Notes: generated from the sequence alone by a model not told the origin. Shown: positions 1 to 12,652, counted from the stretch's first letter. The stretch is DNA of 64,000 nucleotides from Trichostrongylus colubriformis (GCA_963978905.1 OZ022258.1:36827282-36891281), one strand, 5' to 3'. Numbers and translations: made by a program.

Positions 1-469
1 ACAACATCAAAATGACAAGCAATAATGACTAGACGATATGACTGTTAAGAAATTAGATGGTAAGACTAGAATGTAGAGGACTAGAAAAAGCAAGGTGAGT
101 TAAGTAAACTAAAGCCAAAAAATGAATAACGACCAGAGAAGTTGTAAGTAAATTAAGCAAATATCCCAATACTGAGATAATATAAGAATTGATTAGGAAT
201 AGAAAAGAGAGATAAAGTGTGAGAGTTAATAGTGCAATCCGATATCAATGAATCAAATGAGCAATGCAGAAGGAAATAAGTGAGAAAGAAAGGTGTTAGC
301 AGAATGAGGAATCAAAAATTGCAAAAGATGGAGTAAAAAACAAATTTGCAAATACAAATAAAGAAAATACAGTGAAAAACAAAATCTGTAACATAAAACC
401 TGTATAAAATAAATAGGAAGGATGCAAATGTTAGAAAAAACTCACGTTTGATGCGCAGTTAGTCAGGTA
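1..469. other. AT-rich intergenic sequence, no feature seen
   Basis: A-rich sequence with many short A runs and no open frame with coding character. I see no repeat boundary or gene here. Confidence 0.6.
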
Positions 470-930
470 CGCAGCCTTTTATAAGCCGTTATCAGTTTCA
501 CTGAGGCTCCTGTACCCAGCAGCACCATGGAGGTACCCGTACCCTACAATACCTGCGAATATGAACATTCCACTGTTAGCCGTAGAAGCAAGCCGGCCTC
601 GGTGACATTTCCCTTTCTCACGCTCCTAATCGAAGCTTATCAACCACTATCAGTTTGGATCACCCAGTATTAATGTCCCCGTCCCACCCTGCTCAACACC
701 CATGAGAGTCAGCGCTCTTGGATCAACGCGAAAAGCGAAACGGATTTGACGACTCTAGCCTTTTTACGCTCCTTATCGAGTCTTATCAACCGTTATCAAT
801 GCTGGTTATCCACCATTAATGTCCCCGTCCCACCCTGCTCAACATCCATGAGTGTCAGCGCTCCTGGATCAACGCGAAAGGCGAAACGAATTTGACGACT
901 CTAGCCTTTTTACGCCCCTTATCGAATCTT
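470..930 (-). repeat. 145/146-bp satellite, diverged array copy 1
   Basis: At least two head-to-tail units are visible. The segment beginning ATTAATGTCCCCGTCCCACC occurs at 669 and again at 815, a period of 146 bp, followed both times by matching text about 'CTCAACA..CATGAG', 'CAACGCGAAA' and 'GACTCTAGCC'. The block CTCCTTATC..TTATCA..CACCATTAATGTCCCC matches the reverse complement of the array at 8.37-9.05 kb, so the two arrays are one family in opposite orientation. An older, more diverged unit may precede 600. Confidence 0.7.
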
Positions 931-1496
931 TAGTTTATACTTTAATTTGTAGAAACTGAACTACATTGGTGATACTGGAGAAGGTGAATCTTTGACCTCT
1001 TTGATCTTTGATCCATGACCATTTCACGTTTTTTAGCAAAAAGGTTTATCATAAGTGTTTTGATAACTATTACATAAATGTATGTTGCAGACTAAAATGG
1101 TGATGATGCGAGGAACAGCAGCAAAGTGAGGCGAAAATTTCATGATCAGTATCGTATCCTCTCAACTGTACCCATTGCTTCACTATCGATCGTGTCTGTT
1201 ATGTATTAGTTTGATTGTTAATAGTAATTGAAAAAAATGATGTGATTAGTATGAACAATGAAATTGATTAGATCTATGAGCATAAAGCTCTCTTGAACTA
1301 AGAAACTTATACTTGAATCTCATGGATTTGTTTTGATATGAGAATGTACTGAGACAGTTAAATGTCCAATTTGTACCCGGCAGTCCGTAGTTGTCAGTAA
1401 GTGAGCTCAAGCCATTCGATAAAAACGATAAGTGGAGTCCTTTGATAAAATCTTTTTAATAATTATAATCTCAGCATTCAATATGTCTGTGTAAAT
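931..1496. other. Intergenic, nothing recognised
   Basis: No open frame, repeat end or RNA gene recognised between the satellite and the first TIR element. Confidence 0.5.
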
Positions 1497-2015
1497 GGTA
1501 TTGGATTTGGAGGCACATCCTGCCAAAAATTTTGAGAGCTATCGCGCGTGTTACAGGATGTAGAGGCCCTGGTTTAGTCACCAATGAAGAAAAGTGGATC
1601 AAAACCCTTCGCAACTACCAAGAAATAAAGCACCCTGCCATCGGTCCTCGTACGAGTATGGGAGAATAGAATTGAGTGTTTGCAAGATGACATCGCGCAA
1701 AATGCCACGATATCACCTTTTCTTCCATGTTTAAGTTACCTTCAGTACTAAAATCGCTGCCTTATCTTATCTTATCGCGAGTTTCCTTTTCCACGTAAAA
1801 GTCACGTTGGAATTTTGTTTGTCTAAGGCCAGGTGTGATTCGGCTGGGTGGGCTCAACTCGGTTAACGTCCACCAGACCGTGCGCGGCGAGGGTGAGCCG
1901 TGGCGCCACGAGAATGGTGCGATCTTCGCAACCATTCAAAGGTCTTCCTGCCTCGAGAAGTAAGCAACCACTTTGATTATCGCGTGGTGTACCTTTAAGT
2001 GAATGTAATGGTGGA
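1497..2015. mobile_element. Short non-autonomous TIR element, copy 1
   Basis: This segment is a diverged direct copy of 6830-7291. Shared blocks in order are GAGAGCTATCGCGCGTGTT, CAGGATGTAGAGGCCCTGGT, ATCGCGCAAAATGC.ACGATATCACC, TCGCTGCCTTATCTT, the GC-rich part around GTGCGCGG.G.GGGTGAGCCGTGGCGCC, and CTTTGATTATCGCGTGGTGT at the end. The ends of the better-preserved copy are inverted repeats, so I read both as MITE-like DNA elements. No transposase is encoded; the 81-residue reverse ORF inside looks spurious. Confidence 0.65.
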
Positions 2016-2608
2016 TCTATTAGAAATCTTTCAAAGGAAACACCAAACTTGTCCATTGTGTTAAGCATTTTGGTACTGATCTTACTATGGTGCTATCGCA
2101 ATGAGGGAGGCATCTTGGGAACGTTGAATAATGAATCTTCACCTTTGTGCCTAACTTGTTAAATGCTCTACACTGACGCGCCTTCAAATGACTTACGTGC
2201 TAGTAGCGTACCGCGCATGTCCTTTACATGTGTGGTCCTATAGATCCACAAGAAGCGATGGCGTCAGACCTACGTCGCAAACTTGCAGCTTTCTCCATCT
2301 ATTGGGAGGGGCTCTACTGATATCTTCGTAGAATAGTGGGACTGGCCATTTCAGCTCCATTTAGATTCGCCCAAAAGCCGGAGTAGCAGCTCCGTCGGAA
2401 TCGCTTCTGCAGTAAGAGAGTCTTCTTCATGCACGAATTACTTGCGACACCCATACAGGTGAACCCTTTCAGCCAGATTTAAGCAAAAAGTCTTACAATC
2501 GTTGCATTAAAAAAGTTGCATATCGTGCTCTCAGAGATTTTCTCTGTAATCATCTAAGGATTTGCAAAAGGTAGGTCCAGTTGTATAATCCGAGATGCAT
2601 GTCAATAA
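2016..2608. other. Intergenic, nothing recognised
   Basis: No coding or repeat signal recognised apart from the edges of the neighbouring elements. Confidence 0.4.
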
Positions 2609-3436
2609 CACGTTACCCTAAAATCTGATAGATAAGTCCGCCCGCACGCGGCGTCGCGCGCGGCAGCGGTGAACGCAGACGCAGTCTTCAAAGAACGTAG
2701 GTTGCGAGGAACCCTTCATTATTGAACGGCAGAATTGTAGAAGATGTTTATTCGACTTCATTTCTGATATCTAAAAATACTACTTATCAGAATCTTCGTT
2801 TAACCCGTATAACAATGATCATTCATCTTAAATGTTCTAAGCAGTCTCCATTTCATCATCACAAACATTCATAACATTAAAATTCCACATAAATAAAAGG
2901 ACCTTAGGGAAACAATTCTATTATTCCGCCCGTATACTGCTGATCATAAGTTGTTCAGGCATTTCAGATGGCTCGATGACGAGAAGGAGGGCTTACATCA
3001 GGTGCAAAAACTTGACGCGGCAGAAGGAGCGCGTTTAGCAGGGGACAACTAAGGTGAAAGACGCATTTCTGCGAGGCTTCGTGCACCATTATCACAACAG
3101 GAATGAGGAAAAGTTTTTATTGAACCGCTATTTCATTGCCAAATTATCGTTGCATTGAAACCCCCGTTGAACAACTATTCTCCTCTCATCATCCACTTTC
3201 CTCTGCCAACTGTGAAGTTTCCGTGTTCACCTTTCGTGCAACCCCAACTTTACTTGCTACTCGCTTTTATATCACAAATACAGTATACAATACAATATAT
3301 ACTCGTTTAATACAATCCACAAATCATAGTTCCCTCGATTTCCTTCATCTCTGGTTCTTTGAAGACTGCGGTCGCCTGTGCCGCGCGCGACACCGCGTGC
3401 GGGCGGACTTATCTATCAGACTTCAGGGTAATCACG
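2609..3436. mobile_element. Non-autonomous element with ~80-90-bp terminal inverted repeats
   Basis: The left end (about 2609-2698) and the right end (about 3357-3436) are inverted copies. Both contain CTGATAGATAAGTCCGCCCG, then a CpG-rich stretch CACGCGG.GTCGCGCGCGGCA, then GCAGTCTTCAAAGAAC (in reverse complement on the right). The ~650-bp interior has no long ORF; the 104-residue forward ORF runs into the right terminal repeat and looks fortuitous. I could not define a clean target duplication, so the exact ends are uncertain. Confidence 0.65.
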
Positions 3437-4965
3437 TCAGTGTGTGTTAGTATACAGCATTCAACAAGTTAAACACGTGAGCGATGGGTCGTCATCGAGA
3501 CTCTTCGAATTACCCCCTCCCCTTACTGCTGTAATACCCATGTTGTCTTTTACTATAACTTCTGCGTCTACATAATTGCATTTACAATCACTTCCCTATG
3601 TGCTTTCTTACTTTAAAAGTCGTATTGAATCACAGCAATTTTTTAGAGCAGAGGAAGAATCTGTATTGTGTAGAATGAGAATGCTATTCATATATCTGAA
3701 AGGCTTGAAATTCGAACTGGGTACCTTGATTTGTTCGAGAGCGTATACGAATTCAACATAGGGCAGGAATAAAAAGGAATTACATGTGTGTTATATTATA
3801 TCAAGAAGTGCAGTGGTATAGCATGGTAGTGGCATAGATGTTGGACTTTTACCAAAGAAAAAATAGTACGAGTGATTCGAAATTGCTCGGTTTGGATATG
3901 AACGTAGAGGTATGTTTATATAAATCTCAAAGTTTAATGATTTTTGTGGATGATATCTAATTCCAGATCGGATCTGTGAAAATCCAGGAGCGAATGGTGA
4001 CTCCACGGAGTTTTTGAACATTCCAAGATAAGTTAGGGGAGCAGTAAAGACTAACTCGTCTTTATCATCTTGTTATATGATGCTCGATTGAAAATAAATA
4101 TTACTTGGATGAGCTGTTGCGTTATATGACAAGTCGACTTAGAAGCTACCAGTGCTACATTTTTCAGTTTGTTGTTTCTCCGGTCATGTTCATTGCTGTA
4201 GCTAGTATAGCGGTGCTAGGATATACCGCGAATTTGTAAATATAGATTGAAAGTTGTGTATCTTGAATATGTACGATAAAAATAGAGCAGCGGCATAAAA
4301 GCCGATGAGGAGAAGAAGCGGGACTTCTTCCGCGCAGAGCAAGCCTGAAGACAAGTCTCGGAGCACCTTCGAACCGCAAGTGCTCCTAGGTAGAATTCAC
4401 CTAGGATCTTGTGCGACTGTGGATAAACTTCCATCCATACAAGTGTAAGAACCGCATGGTACTGAAGAAAGGGCTCGAGCAGAAGCAAGAATAGCGGAAA
4501 GCAGAGGGCAACTGTTGCTTTAGTATCCCTATCCATTTGAAGGAAGGGCTGACAAGTCTTCGGTCAGTTTCTGTGAAAAGGATCAGAATATTTCATTCTA
4601 GCGAATTCTGTTTATTGATGAGAAAGAAAATGATTTAATGTTTCGCAAAGCAGGATCAAGCGCCAGTGTGTGAAGAGGAAATTTGCTTATAGGCAAGGAC
4701 CTGGTAGCAACTGGAATCGAGTTTCCGTAATTTGCTAGCGGGTTCCAACATGGTACTAGAATTGGTACTTTCAGGTTATCAAGCCCTCTGTGGCAGTTAT
4801 TCGACTGGACTTGAAAGCAGCATCAAGGAAAATCCGGACGAAAAGTAAAAGAAGTAGTGACTATGAAAGTCCAGATGCCTAGTAAAAGGACAGTGAAGAA
4901 ACAACGGATGGAATTGGGCAAAATCTCGGGGAGTAGTAGGATCCCCTACAACCGTTGATTCTCGA
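3437..4965. other. Intergenic, nothing recognised
   Basis: Several short ORFs occur here (60-106 residues) but none has a recognisable domain, a coherent splice structure or support from a second copy. I treat the stretch as non-coding. Confidence 0.45.
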
Positions 4966-5110
4966 TCCGGACGACCTTCCCGTCAAGAGGCAGGTAGTTC
5001 GGACAAGTTTCCCTCGGCACGTTGCCAAGACGTAAGCACGAAAAGATGTTCGCAAATAACATCAACTGTTTTACGGCCGAGGTTCAAGCTAAAACAGAGT
5101 GCGATGTGAG
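4966..5110 (+). repeat. Dispersed repeat (CGGACGACCTTCCCGTC family), copy 1
   Basis: CGGACGACCTTCCCGTCAAG, then AGACGTAA.CA.GAA..GATGTTCG.AAAT, then TTCAAGCTAAAA, occur here in forward orientation and at 15100-15260 in reverse orientation. A shorter related head (GTGGACGACCATTCCGTC) lies at about 15750-15775 and 44605-44630. It is a short interspersed family of unknown type. Confidence 0.6.
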
Positions 5111-6829
5111 TTGCCTGCATGCGTCGCTTGGATGTTTTTGTTTATTCTCCAATCTTTCTATGCATCTGATGTTATTGTTACATATTTGTTTTTATTACCA
5201 GTATTGCCTGACCGGCCGGTCCGCATGAATCGGAAGTTATAACCTCAGCCTAAACTTCGCCATCTACTTACCATTTCAAACCATTACTCGGATGTCGTGC
5301 GCGTCGCCTTGTCTGGTAACCTACAGCCACCTTATTTGAGCTTTCCCGTTTTTTTTGAAACTCCATGATGACTCTGGATATCCTTCACTTCGCCGAATGC
5401 TCTTCCCTTCTGTTTTGTCCCACGACCATTTATATTTGTCACGAGTTTCTGGTCTCGATTTCACCTTGTTCATCACCGCCGTCAGACTCCGCGAAAGAGA
5501 GACCACTCTGAGAGACCACCTGCGAATGCGACAGCGTTCAGTTGCGCTCCATCCAGCTTATGACCACACCGCGCTCAGTGTTGGAAATTCAATAGGTCGC
5601 ATCCATTCACAAGGAGGTAGTACTAACAGTATTTTCCACTGCCTGTCAGAGCGTGGCCTACGGACTTGGTATCAAAGTCTCTCAGCCCGCCATGCACTCT
5701 CAATCTCGCCACGTACTCTCGCTCTCGTCACTCAGCCAAGTCCGTAGGCTACGAATTGGCATGCCGTGGGAAATGGACTGCAAGCACGATGGGGTGCGAT
5801 TCGTTCCGAGCATGTTTCTAATGCGACGCTGAAGTGCCATCTGAGTCGTCACCAGTCGTCAGTGAACTGCACCCTCTCCCCTCCCCCAAGCTTATAATCA
5901 CATTTCACCACCGAATATGTGTAAATCTAGTAAACCTTCGGAACATACGTAAATCCAGTAATATAAAGTCGTTCGATTATCAACTTCGAATGGAATCTCA
6001 CAATATATTACCGCAGGTATCAGAAGATAACGTACAATATGTAGATGCGAATGCGAAACAGCCTTGCCGTAAGCGAAAGACTTTATGGGCTAACAATATG
6101 TTTCCTCCTCTTCCATTTCTACCACTAACCCTTTGCTTCAGTTAAAAAGTGAGTAAGCATTTTGATATGATGCTCACATCATTTCACATCACTCATTGTT
6201 CCGTTTACATGTTTATAATAATAAACTATAACCCACTATCGAATTGGAAAATATCGACAGTTGTGAGATAGTTCATAAAACTTTTATCACCTTTTCATAA
6301 CGACTACAAAAACAGTGCATAGTGGCACCACAACAGTAACTTGAATCAATCAAAGTAATAAAGGCGAACAAGGTGATAGGTGATGAAGGTGATGTAGCTT
6401 ATATGGAAAGCAAGAAGGCACCGAATTGGGCCAACGAAGGACTGAAGAACATGCGATGAAAAAACGGGCAATAAACCCATGAATTATCAATGCATAAAAT
6501 ATAATGAGGTGTAAGGACTACATAAACCAGGAGAAGGTCCTTTATCGCTTGTCATAAATGAACGAAACAATGGATTTTGGATGTGAAATAATGAAATTTC
6601 AGTGAGAACTAATAATGAAAGGGAACCTATGAATTAACTTATACCAGCCCACACAGAGTCCTACGGAGCTAGTATGGAACCGGAAAAACCATATAACCAA
6701 CTATGGAATTCAACGCAGCATCGTCACCATCATTTTTACAATACAATCGTTACCACACATTTAAAGACCCTCGAATAGATCCACGACAATGTGCGTAGAG
6801 AGTGGAAATAATTCAACTTTTAATACCCT
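5111..6829. other. Intergenic with one short stem-loop
   Basis: No gene recognised. The 130-residue ORF at 5355-5747 has no recognisable domain. Near its end is an inverted repeat: GCCTACGGACTTGG at 5653-5666 and CCAAGTCCGTAGGC at 5735-5748, separated by about 70 bp, which could form a hairpin or mark a degenerate TIR element. Confidence 0.45.
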
Positions 6830-7291
6830 GTATTCAAAGGCACACCCCGCGAAAAATTGTGAGAGCTATCGCGCGTGTTGCAGGATGTAGAGGCCCTGGT
6901 ACACCCACCAGTGAAGAAAATTGAATCAAAACTCTTCACAACCATAAAAATTAAACTTCCTGCACTCAGTCTTCGTGCGAGTATGTGAGATTGTAGAAGA
7001 GCTTGTGTTCGATGATATCGCGCAAAATGCTACGATATCACCTGTTTTTCCCCGTTGAAGCTACCATCGCTATTGATATCGCTGCCTTATCTTGTCTTAT
7101 CGCGAATTTCTCTCTCGTCTAAGCCGGGTGCGATTCGGCTCGATGGACTCAACTCGGCTGAGGTCCAGGCCGTGCGCGGTGCGGGTGAGCCGTGGCGCCG
7201 CGAAAAGGGTGCAAACTCACAACAATCCAAGGGTCTACCTGCCCTGAGAAGGTAAGGACCACTTTGATTATCGCGTGGTGTGCCTTTAAGC
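6830..7291. mobile_element. Short non-autonomous TIR element, copy 2
   Basis: Better-preserved copy of the element at 1497-2015. The left end carries AAAGGCACACCCCGCGA (about 6837) and the right end TCGCGTGGTGTGCCTTTAA (about 7272-7290), which are inverted repeats with one or two mismatches. The TIR start TTAAAGGCAC is shared with the MITE at 46495-46975. No transposase is present, so movement would need a factor from elsewhere. Confidence 0.65.
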
Positions 7292-8370
7292 GAGTTGAGA
7301 CCATATTTTTTCGGTCGATTTTTTGGAGAATTATGTTAGCGAGCCATTTATATCGACAACTGAATCAACTGCCGCTCATATTTGTTAATTAGTACCCATC
7401 AAAAAGCGGAAAAGTGAAGGTTTCAGTAAGCCTTACCTGTTCACAGGATAACTTTTTTTCTCATAGACATGTTCAATCATTTTGTAACATGCTGTTTCTG
7501 CTGGATATCTAGTTATTTTGTAGCCGGCGCTAGATCCACTGAACATAGAAGATTGTTTATGATACTCTGTAAATAAACATATGAAACTCATCCCATGCAA
7601 ACTGTTCCTTGAACAAAGCTTTGTCAAAGGACCTTTCGTGGCACGCGTCCACTTAACGCGCAAATAACTTAGGTACACATGCTTTCGGGAGTACCAGCGT
7701 ATGGAAACTCAAAAAGGACGAAACTCAAACTAAAACACACCTACCATTGGCAACACACGCACTCCACTCCGCATCGAACCCACAACAACTTTAGAGAGTG
7801 GATCCCTGTTTTTTGATCTATCCAGCTCTACACTGAGCATGTGCAAATGGACTGCAGTACACACAAAAATGATATCCTAAAATATGACGAAATTGTATAT
7901 TTCTTGGAAGTGCTTCAAAATACATGCAACTTTACGATTTAAGGTAGTAATTGAACTTACTTTCACATCACTATTGATAATCAAGTAGTCTTCTGTCGGC
8001 AATAACTGGTCACGGCACATTTCATTCCTAGAAACTGCACATGTTGTTCTTGTTCTAAAAATTCTGTCTCACTTATAACATGTTTTGAAGTTTATGATTT
8101 CTACATTCAATGACACTTTATGTTCAACACTATAATGCGGGACAATGCAACTTCGAGGGCCTTCTACACTGAGCCTTGGCCATAATCAAAAGCCGAAATA
8201 GGTGAGAGTCATAAAGTACTAAATCTATATGACCCCATCCCTTACCTAGTAGTTCTGCACGGTTGTCATGTTCATGAATACAGGCTGCATGCGACGCCAG
8301 TACCGTGCTGCACCGTGGTCGTGAAAATCTTTTTCGAGTAAATCCCTATTACATATATATAAAACGCTTT
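7292..8370. other. Intergenic, nothing recognised
   Basis: No gene or repeat recognised. The right end runs into a CGTC/TGTC-rich microsatellite (about 8385-8410) that precedes the satellite array. Confidence 0.45.
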
Positions 8371-9050
8371 GTCACTCTGTCCCTTCGTCCGTCCGTCTGT
8401 CCGTCTGTCACGAAATTCATAACTCGCGTCGCAGCAGATCTGGGACTCTGAATTTTCGAACTGATATGAGGGGTGTAAAGGAATATCAGTGGTGGGGGAA
8501 CGGAAGTAATAGCAACTGATAAGGTCTGATAAGGAGGCTCGAAAAGCGAAGCGAGAAACTGATATCACACGTCGCAGCAAAGCTGGGACTCTGAATTTTT
8601 ATAGTGATATAAGGAGTGGTAAGGGGACATCTATGGTGAGGGAACGGAAGTGTCAGCAACTGATAAGGATTGATAAGGAGCTTCAAAAGGTGAATGGCGG
8701 GAAATTCACATCCCGCGTCGCAGCAAAGATGGGATCCTTAATTTCAGAAATGATGTAGGGGTAATAAGGGGACATTAATGGTGAGGGACCGGAAGCGATA
8801 GCAACTCATAAGGACTGATAAGGAGCTTCAAAAGGTGAATGGCGGGAAATTCACATCCCGCGTCGCAGCAAAGATGGGATCCTTAATTTCAGAAATGATG
8901 TAGGGGTAATAAGGGGACATTAATGGTGAGGGAACGGAAGTGATAGCAACTGATAAGGGCTGATAAGGAGCCTCGAAAGGCGAATAGCGAAAAATTGATA
9001 TCTCGCGTCGCAGCAAAGCTGGGACTCTCAATTTCCAAAGTGGTATGAGG
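8371..9050 (+). repeat. 145-bp satellite array, about 4.5 units
   Basis: The marker CGCGTCGCAGCA (or CACGTCGCAGCA) starts at 8425, 8568, 8714, 8859 and 9004, intervals of 143, 146, 145 and 145 bp. Each unit also carries GGGA.C.T.AATTT, GGACAT.(A)ATGGTGAGGG, ACGGAAG, GCAACTGATAAG and GATAAGGAGC. Units 3 and 4 are almost identical (from about 8689 onward), which suggests recent local homogenisation. A single partial unit lies at about 45530-45580 in the same orientation. The reverse ORFs across the array are artefacts of the repeat. Confidence 0.85.
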
Positions 9051-11565
9051 ACGAGATTGACAGAAGAAACTTGTTTCCCTTTTCCGTTCTGCGAATTTCC
9101 CGTTTCTGAAACGGTTCGAGTGATGATACTATCGATCGATATCGACCAAGCCCAATTAGCATGCTTCCATGTGTGACGCGCGCATTCGCCGTGATTCCGC
9201 CACGGATAGCTAGGCCCGCATCACCTTATGAGTGTCTACTTTTAGGGATTCCTCAATAACCACATTACCCCCGAGGCTGTCTTTAGGCATACCAAGATCG
9301 GGATACCAATTGGGGCTTTTCTAATAAAAGAGATACGGAGATTCAAAAGATGACACGATGGGTGCCTCATCGTACTACCATAACTGAAATGCATTGGAAA
9401 AAGAAAGGTGGGGACTCGACATTGCAGGAGGTGGGTAGTGCCTCAGTCTTCTAAGGCAAGAGGACGTAATATGGTTTTCAGTTAGTGGCAGTGAACCATG
9501 GTTTATTGTCACAGAAAACGCCATCTAATGATGAGCAGTTCATCATTGAAAGAAACCAATAAGGAAGCTATGTGAAAGGTCCACTAACAAGAAGGGAATT
9601 CCAATACCCATAGAACTTCCAATAGGGACCTTTACCATTCGATAGAGATTTGGACGCTGATTACAACTGTGCAAACTAAGAGTGCTACAGGCCGTCCGAA
9701 GCGAGTTACGAGGGATCAAAGTTTGCCAGTGATATTTCATTGGCCAGAAACTTTGCCATCAGCACGACGGCTTCTAAGCTAGCAACGGACCGTGGCTTGA
9801 TGGAAATGTTCCAGTTCTGTAGGATAAGGGTGGAGTGTGTGCTCTCCATCGGTGAGGTTTTTTTGCATTTTGTGTCTCATTGTCTACACGTTTGCCTGAA
9901 TGAATAATACTGTTATATGGTACGTTCGGAAGAACGGCCACTGTGCGTGAATATTATAATCTTCTCTCAACACAAATCTTTTCGCAACAATGCCTAATTC
10001 GTGTGGTACGGGAGTCTCTCCGACTTGATATGCTTCCCTTGTGAGTATTGTTAGTAGTTGTAAATAAATGGCAGAGTAAATGACGAGTGGGATAGGTACC
10101 TGACCAAGAAAACGTTCAGAAGTGGAAAAGAGCATTTACTGACAATGAAACACAAAATGTATTCGAAACTTCACCGACGGAAAGCAAACCCACGACTCCA
10201 ATCCTGCAGATCTGGAACACTACCAGTAGGCCACGGTTGTCGATGCTGGATAAGAAACGGCCTTGCTGATGGCAAAGTGCTTCACCATTGAGATATGGCA
10301 GGTGAACTTTGACCCCTCCTAACTCGCTTTGGAATAGCTCATAGCACTTCCAGTTCTCACAGTAGGAACCTGCGTTCAATGCTCTATCAATCTATATAGG
10401 TATATGAAGTTCCATGGGAATTTGTATAAGATATAAATGGTTTTTGCTTTTGGATTAGTAATGTGAATTGAAGGGCTTCATTGGTTGACGTTTCGAACGA
10501 ATCGTCGCTAAAAGTTTGGAGCTTCCAATTCGTACCTCAACGGATGAAACGTACTACCATCTGTTTGTTTCCAACCATCTTCAGGAGCTTCAACTTGGAA
10601 AAGTTCAGAAAAGCAACCAACCCCTTGCCGTATCACCAAGAACTACTTGCCGCAGTTGTCTGCGGAAAAATGAGATACCAGCCATACTCGAGGTATAGTG
10701 TTGTCATCACCCACACAACGTAACGGAAGGAGAGCCTGCTGTATGGCATGCATTCATTTCGATTGTTCAACTTTTGATCCTCTACATAGACGTAGAACTC
10801 TTTCAGAGCTTTTCTAGCTCCATTGTCGTCTTCGAGAGCGAGGAGTTCGTACTTTTGAAATCATTGCCCCTGTACTCTTCTGTTCGATGTCTTGCAAGTG
10901 GAATAAGTGAGTTTTCCCGTCTCTTTCCTGCTTAACGCGTATCTAACATTCGTCCTTGCACGGAATGAACACTGAAGCTGCTATATCGTATCCCTCCGTG
11001 TACAGTCTCGCTCTCTTGCCTATGGATATATAGCAACAAGCCTGGTTGACACAGAAGTAAAACACAACATTCAACATGCCCAGGCTACAAGAAGAACGAA
11101 AACGGAAACTATGTGGATTTTGATATTTTTGATTTTTGATAACTATGTGGATTATTTCCGTTCGTTTTGAACCATGATAGTGCTATTGAAAGCTTGAATA
11201 CAATGTCAAATCTTTCACTGAAAACCGTCTTCGATAAGTAAGGTTTTCGAAAAATGGAGGCATGTCCTCTCCACCTGTGCTTGCCTGTATTTCGTTCTCC
11301 TTCCTTTTGCTAATGCCGATCACAATGTAATCTCTTTCAAGGTAGCTCTAAATATGCACCCCTTCCTGCAGTGCTTCACCAGATTTTATTAAACATGATT
11401 ATCGGATGTCAGATTCCTTCTTCTTCAGTGTAACTGGTGGGCAGTTTTTGAGAAATACACCTCCATTAATGATATCTACAAAAGATTTCGCATATTAGTT
11501 TACTCGGTTTTCTCCCATTTCGTCTCACCTAAGTTTCCAGTTCGGCCGCGCTTAAGGTATCCTGT
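9051..11565. other. Intergenic, nothing recognised
   Basis: No supported gene. Short ORFs of 60-87 residues at 9.5-10.7 kb have no recognisable motif. Part of the stretch near 11.5 kb could be further decayed 5' sequence of the CR1 remnant that follows, but I could not align it. Confidence 0.4.
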
Positions 11566-12652
11566 TCACGTTATTAGCTGATGTCCCGAAAATTCCTCCT
11601 TTTCCGCTCGAGTTCTGATCCTCTATCCGATGCACTTTACAGAGAGGTATGCAAAGATCACGACATCCACATAAAAAATTTCATGAAGAACCGTGAAAGG
11701 CGGATGTCGGCTAGTCCTAATTTCAATCAGCTGTTCCGATATATGAAGCCGAGGTCAAAATGCCCACCTACTTTACCTATGCTTTCCAACTCGGCCGTCC
11801 CTCTTCATCTCGAACGATGAGAAAGCTTAAGCCTTAGCTCGTTTCTTGCCAGTGAGTTTTCTTCGAATAGTCTCACAGATGAGATCCAGAGCAACAATCC
11901 AGTCTATATTAAGCACCGTCGTACGCAAATATTTGTTCATTCACAAGACGTTTTCAAAGTTCTTTCCACTCTTAGGCCATCAACTGCAGAACCGTGAGAC
12001 GGGATTCCCCACATAGTTTTCTGTAAGTTTGCTTATTCGTTATGCAAACCTTTAGCGTTTATTTTCAATTTATCTATGCTCTTTCGACAATGACCAGATA
12101 TTTGAAAGGAATCCGTTCCGTTGTATCCGCTATTCATAAGAAATCCAATAGCCGGCTAGTGTCCGACTGACCTATCAGTATCACGCCATTGGCTGCTAAG
12201 ATTATGGAGAAACTAATCAGAAGTAGTGTTCCGGTATTGCTTTATAGATTCAATATTACCTGAAGAACAACATGAGCTTCCACCGCTTCCAACCTTCTCG
12301 GTGCCCTCTTTGATTGGACCACCGCTCTGGATAGCGGCAGGTCGGCACGTTACTTTTACAGATCTGTGCAAAGCTTTTGAAAGTCAGCCACTTGAAGTTC
12401 TTCACAAAATCGGTTAGTCTCGGCATCGGCGGGCAGCTTTTGGGCTGGTTCAAATCTTATCGGAGTGGCAGGCACATGACAGTAAGGCTGGGTCGTAGTT
12501 TTTCCGAACGTTATAGCTGTTACAGCGGAGTCCTTTAGGGAAGTGTGTTATCTCCCCTGCTATCCCTTGTTTATTCTATCGACTTCCTGTTTTTATAAAG
12601 ACCTCAACTCATGTCAAAACACTAATGTATGCCGATGATTAAGATTTACACA
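11566..12652 (+). pseudogene. CR1-type non-LTR retrotransposon, RT remnant
   Basis: Conceptual translation in changing frames gives the order of a CR1-clade reverse transcriptase. First comes a linker with 'NRERRMSASPNFNQLFRYM' (11690-11770), then 'DGIPHIVFCKFAYSLC' (11998-12050), 'PISITPLAAKIMEKLI' (about 12170-12220), 'DWTTALDSGRSA' (12315-12350), 'LGWFKSYRSGRHMTVRLG' (about 12440-12495) and 'GSVLSPLL' (about 12539-12563), ending at 'MYADD' (about 12626-12640). In-frame stops and frameshifts are scattered throughout, so it cannot make a working enzyme. It stops abruptly at the catalytic YADD, where RTE sequence begins. The family call is from motif recognition. Confidence 0.75.

Noticed and set aside
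8272..9031. Reverse ORFs of 66-102 residues with a repeated ISxFxxxP pattern
   Set aside because: They are translations of the 145-bp satellite, whose period is not a multiple of three, so no repeat protein is maintained.
8371..9050. CRISPR array
   Set aside because: Units are contiguous ~145-bp satellite copies without unique spacers, and the genome is a nematode's.
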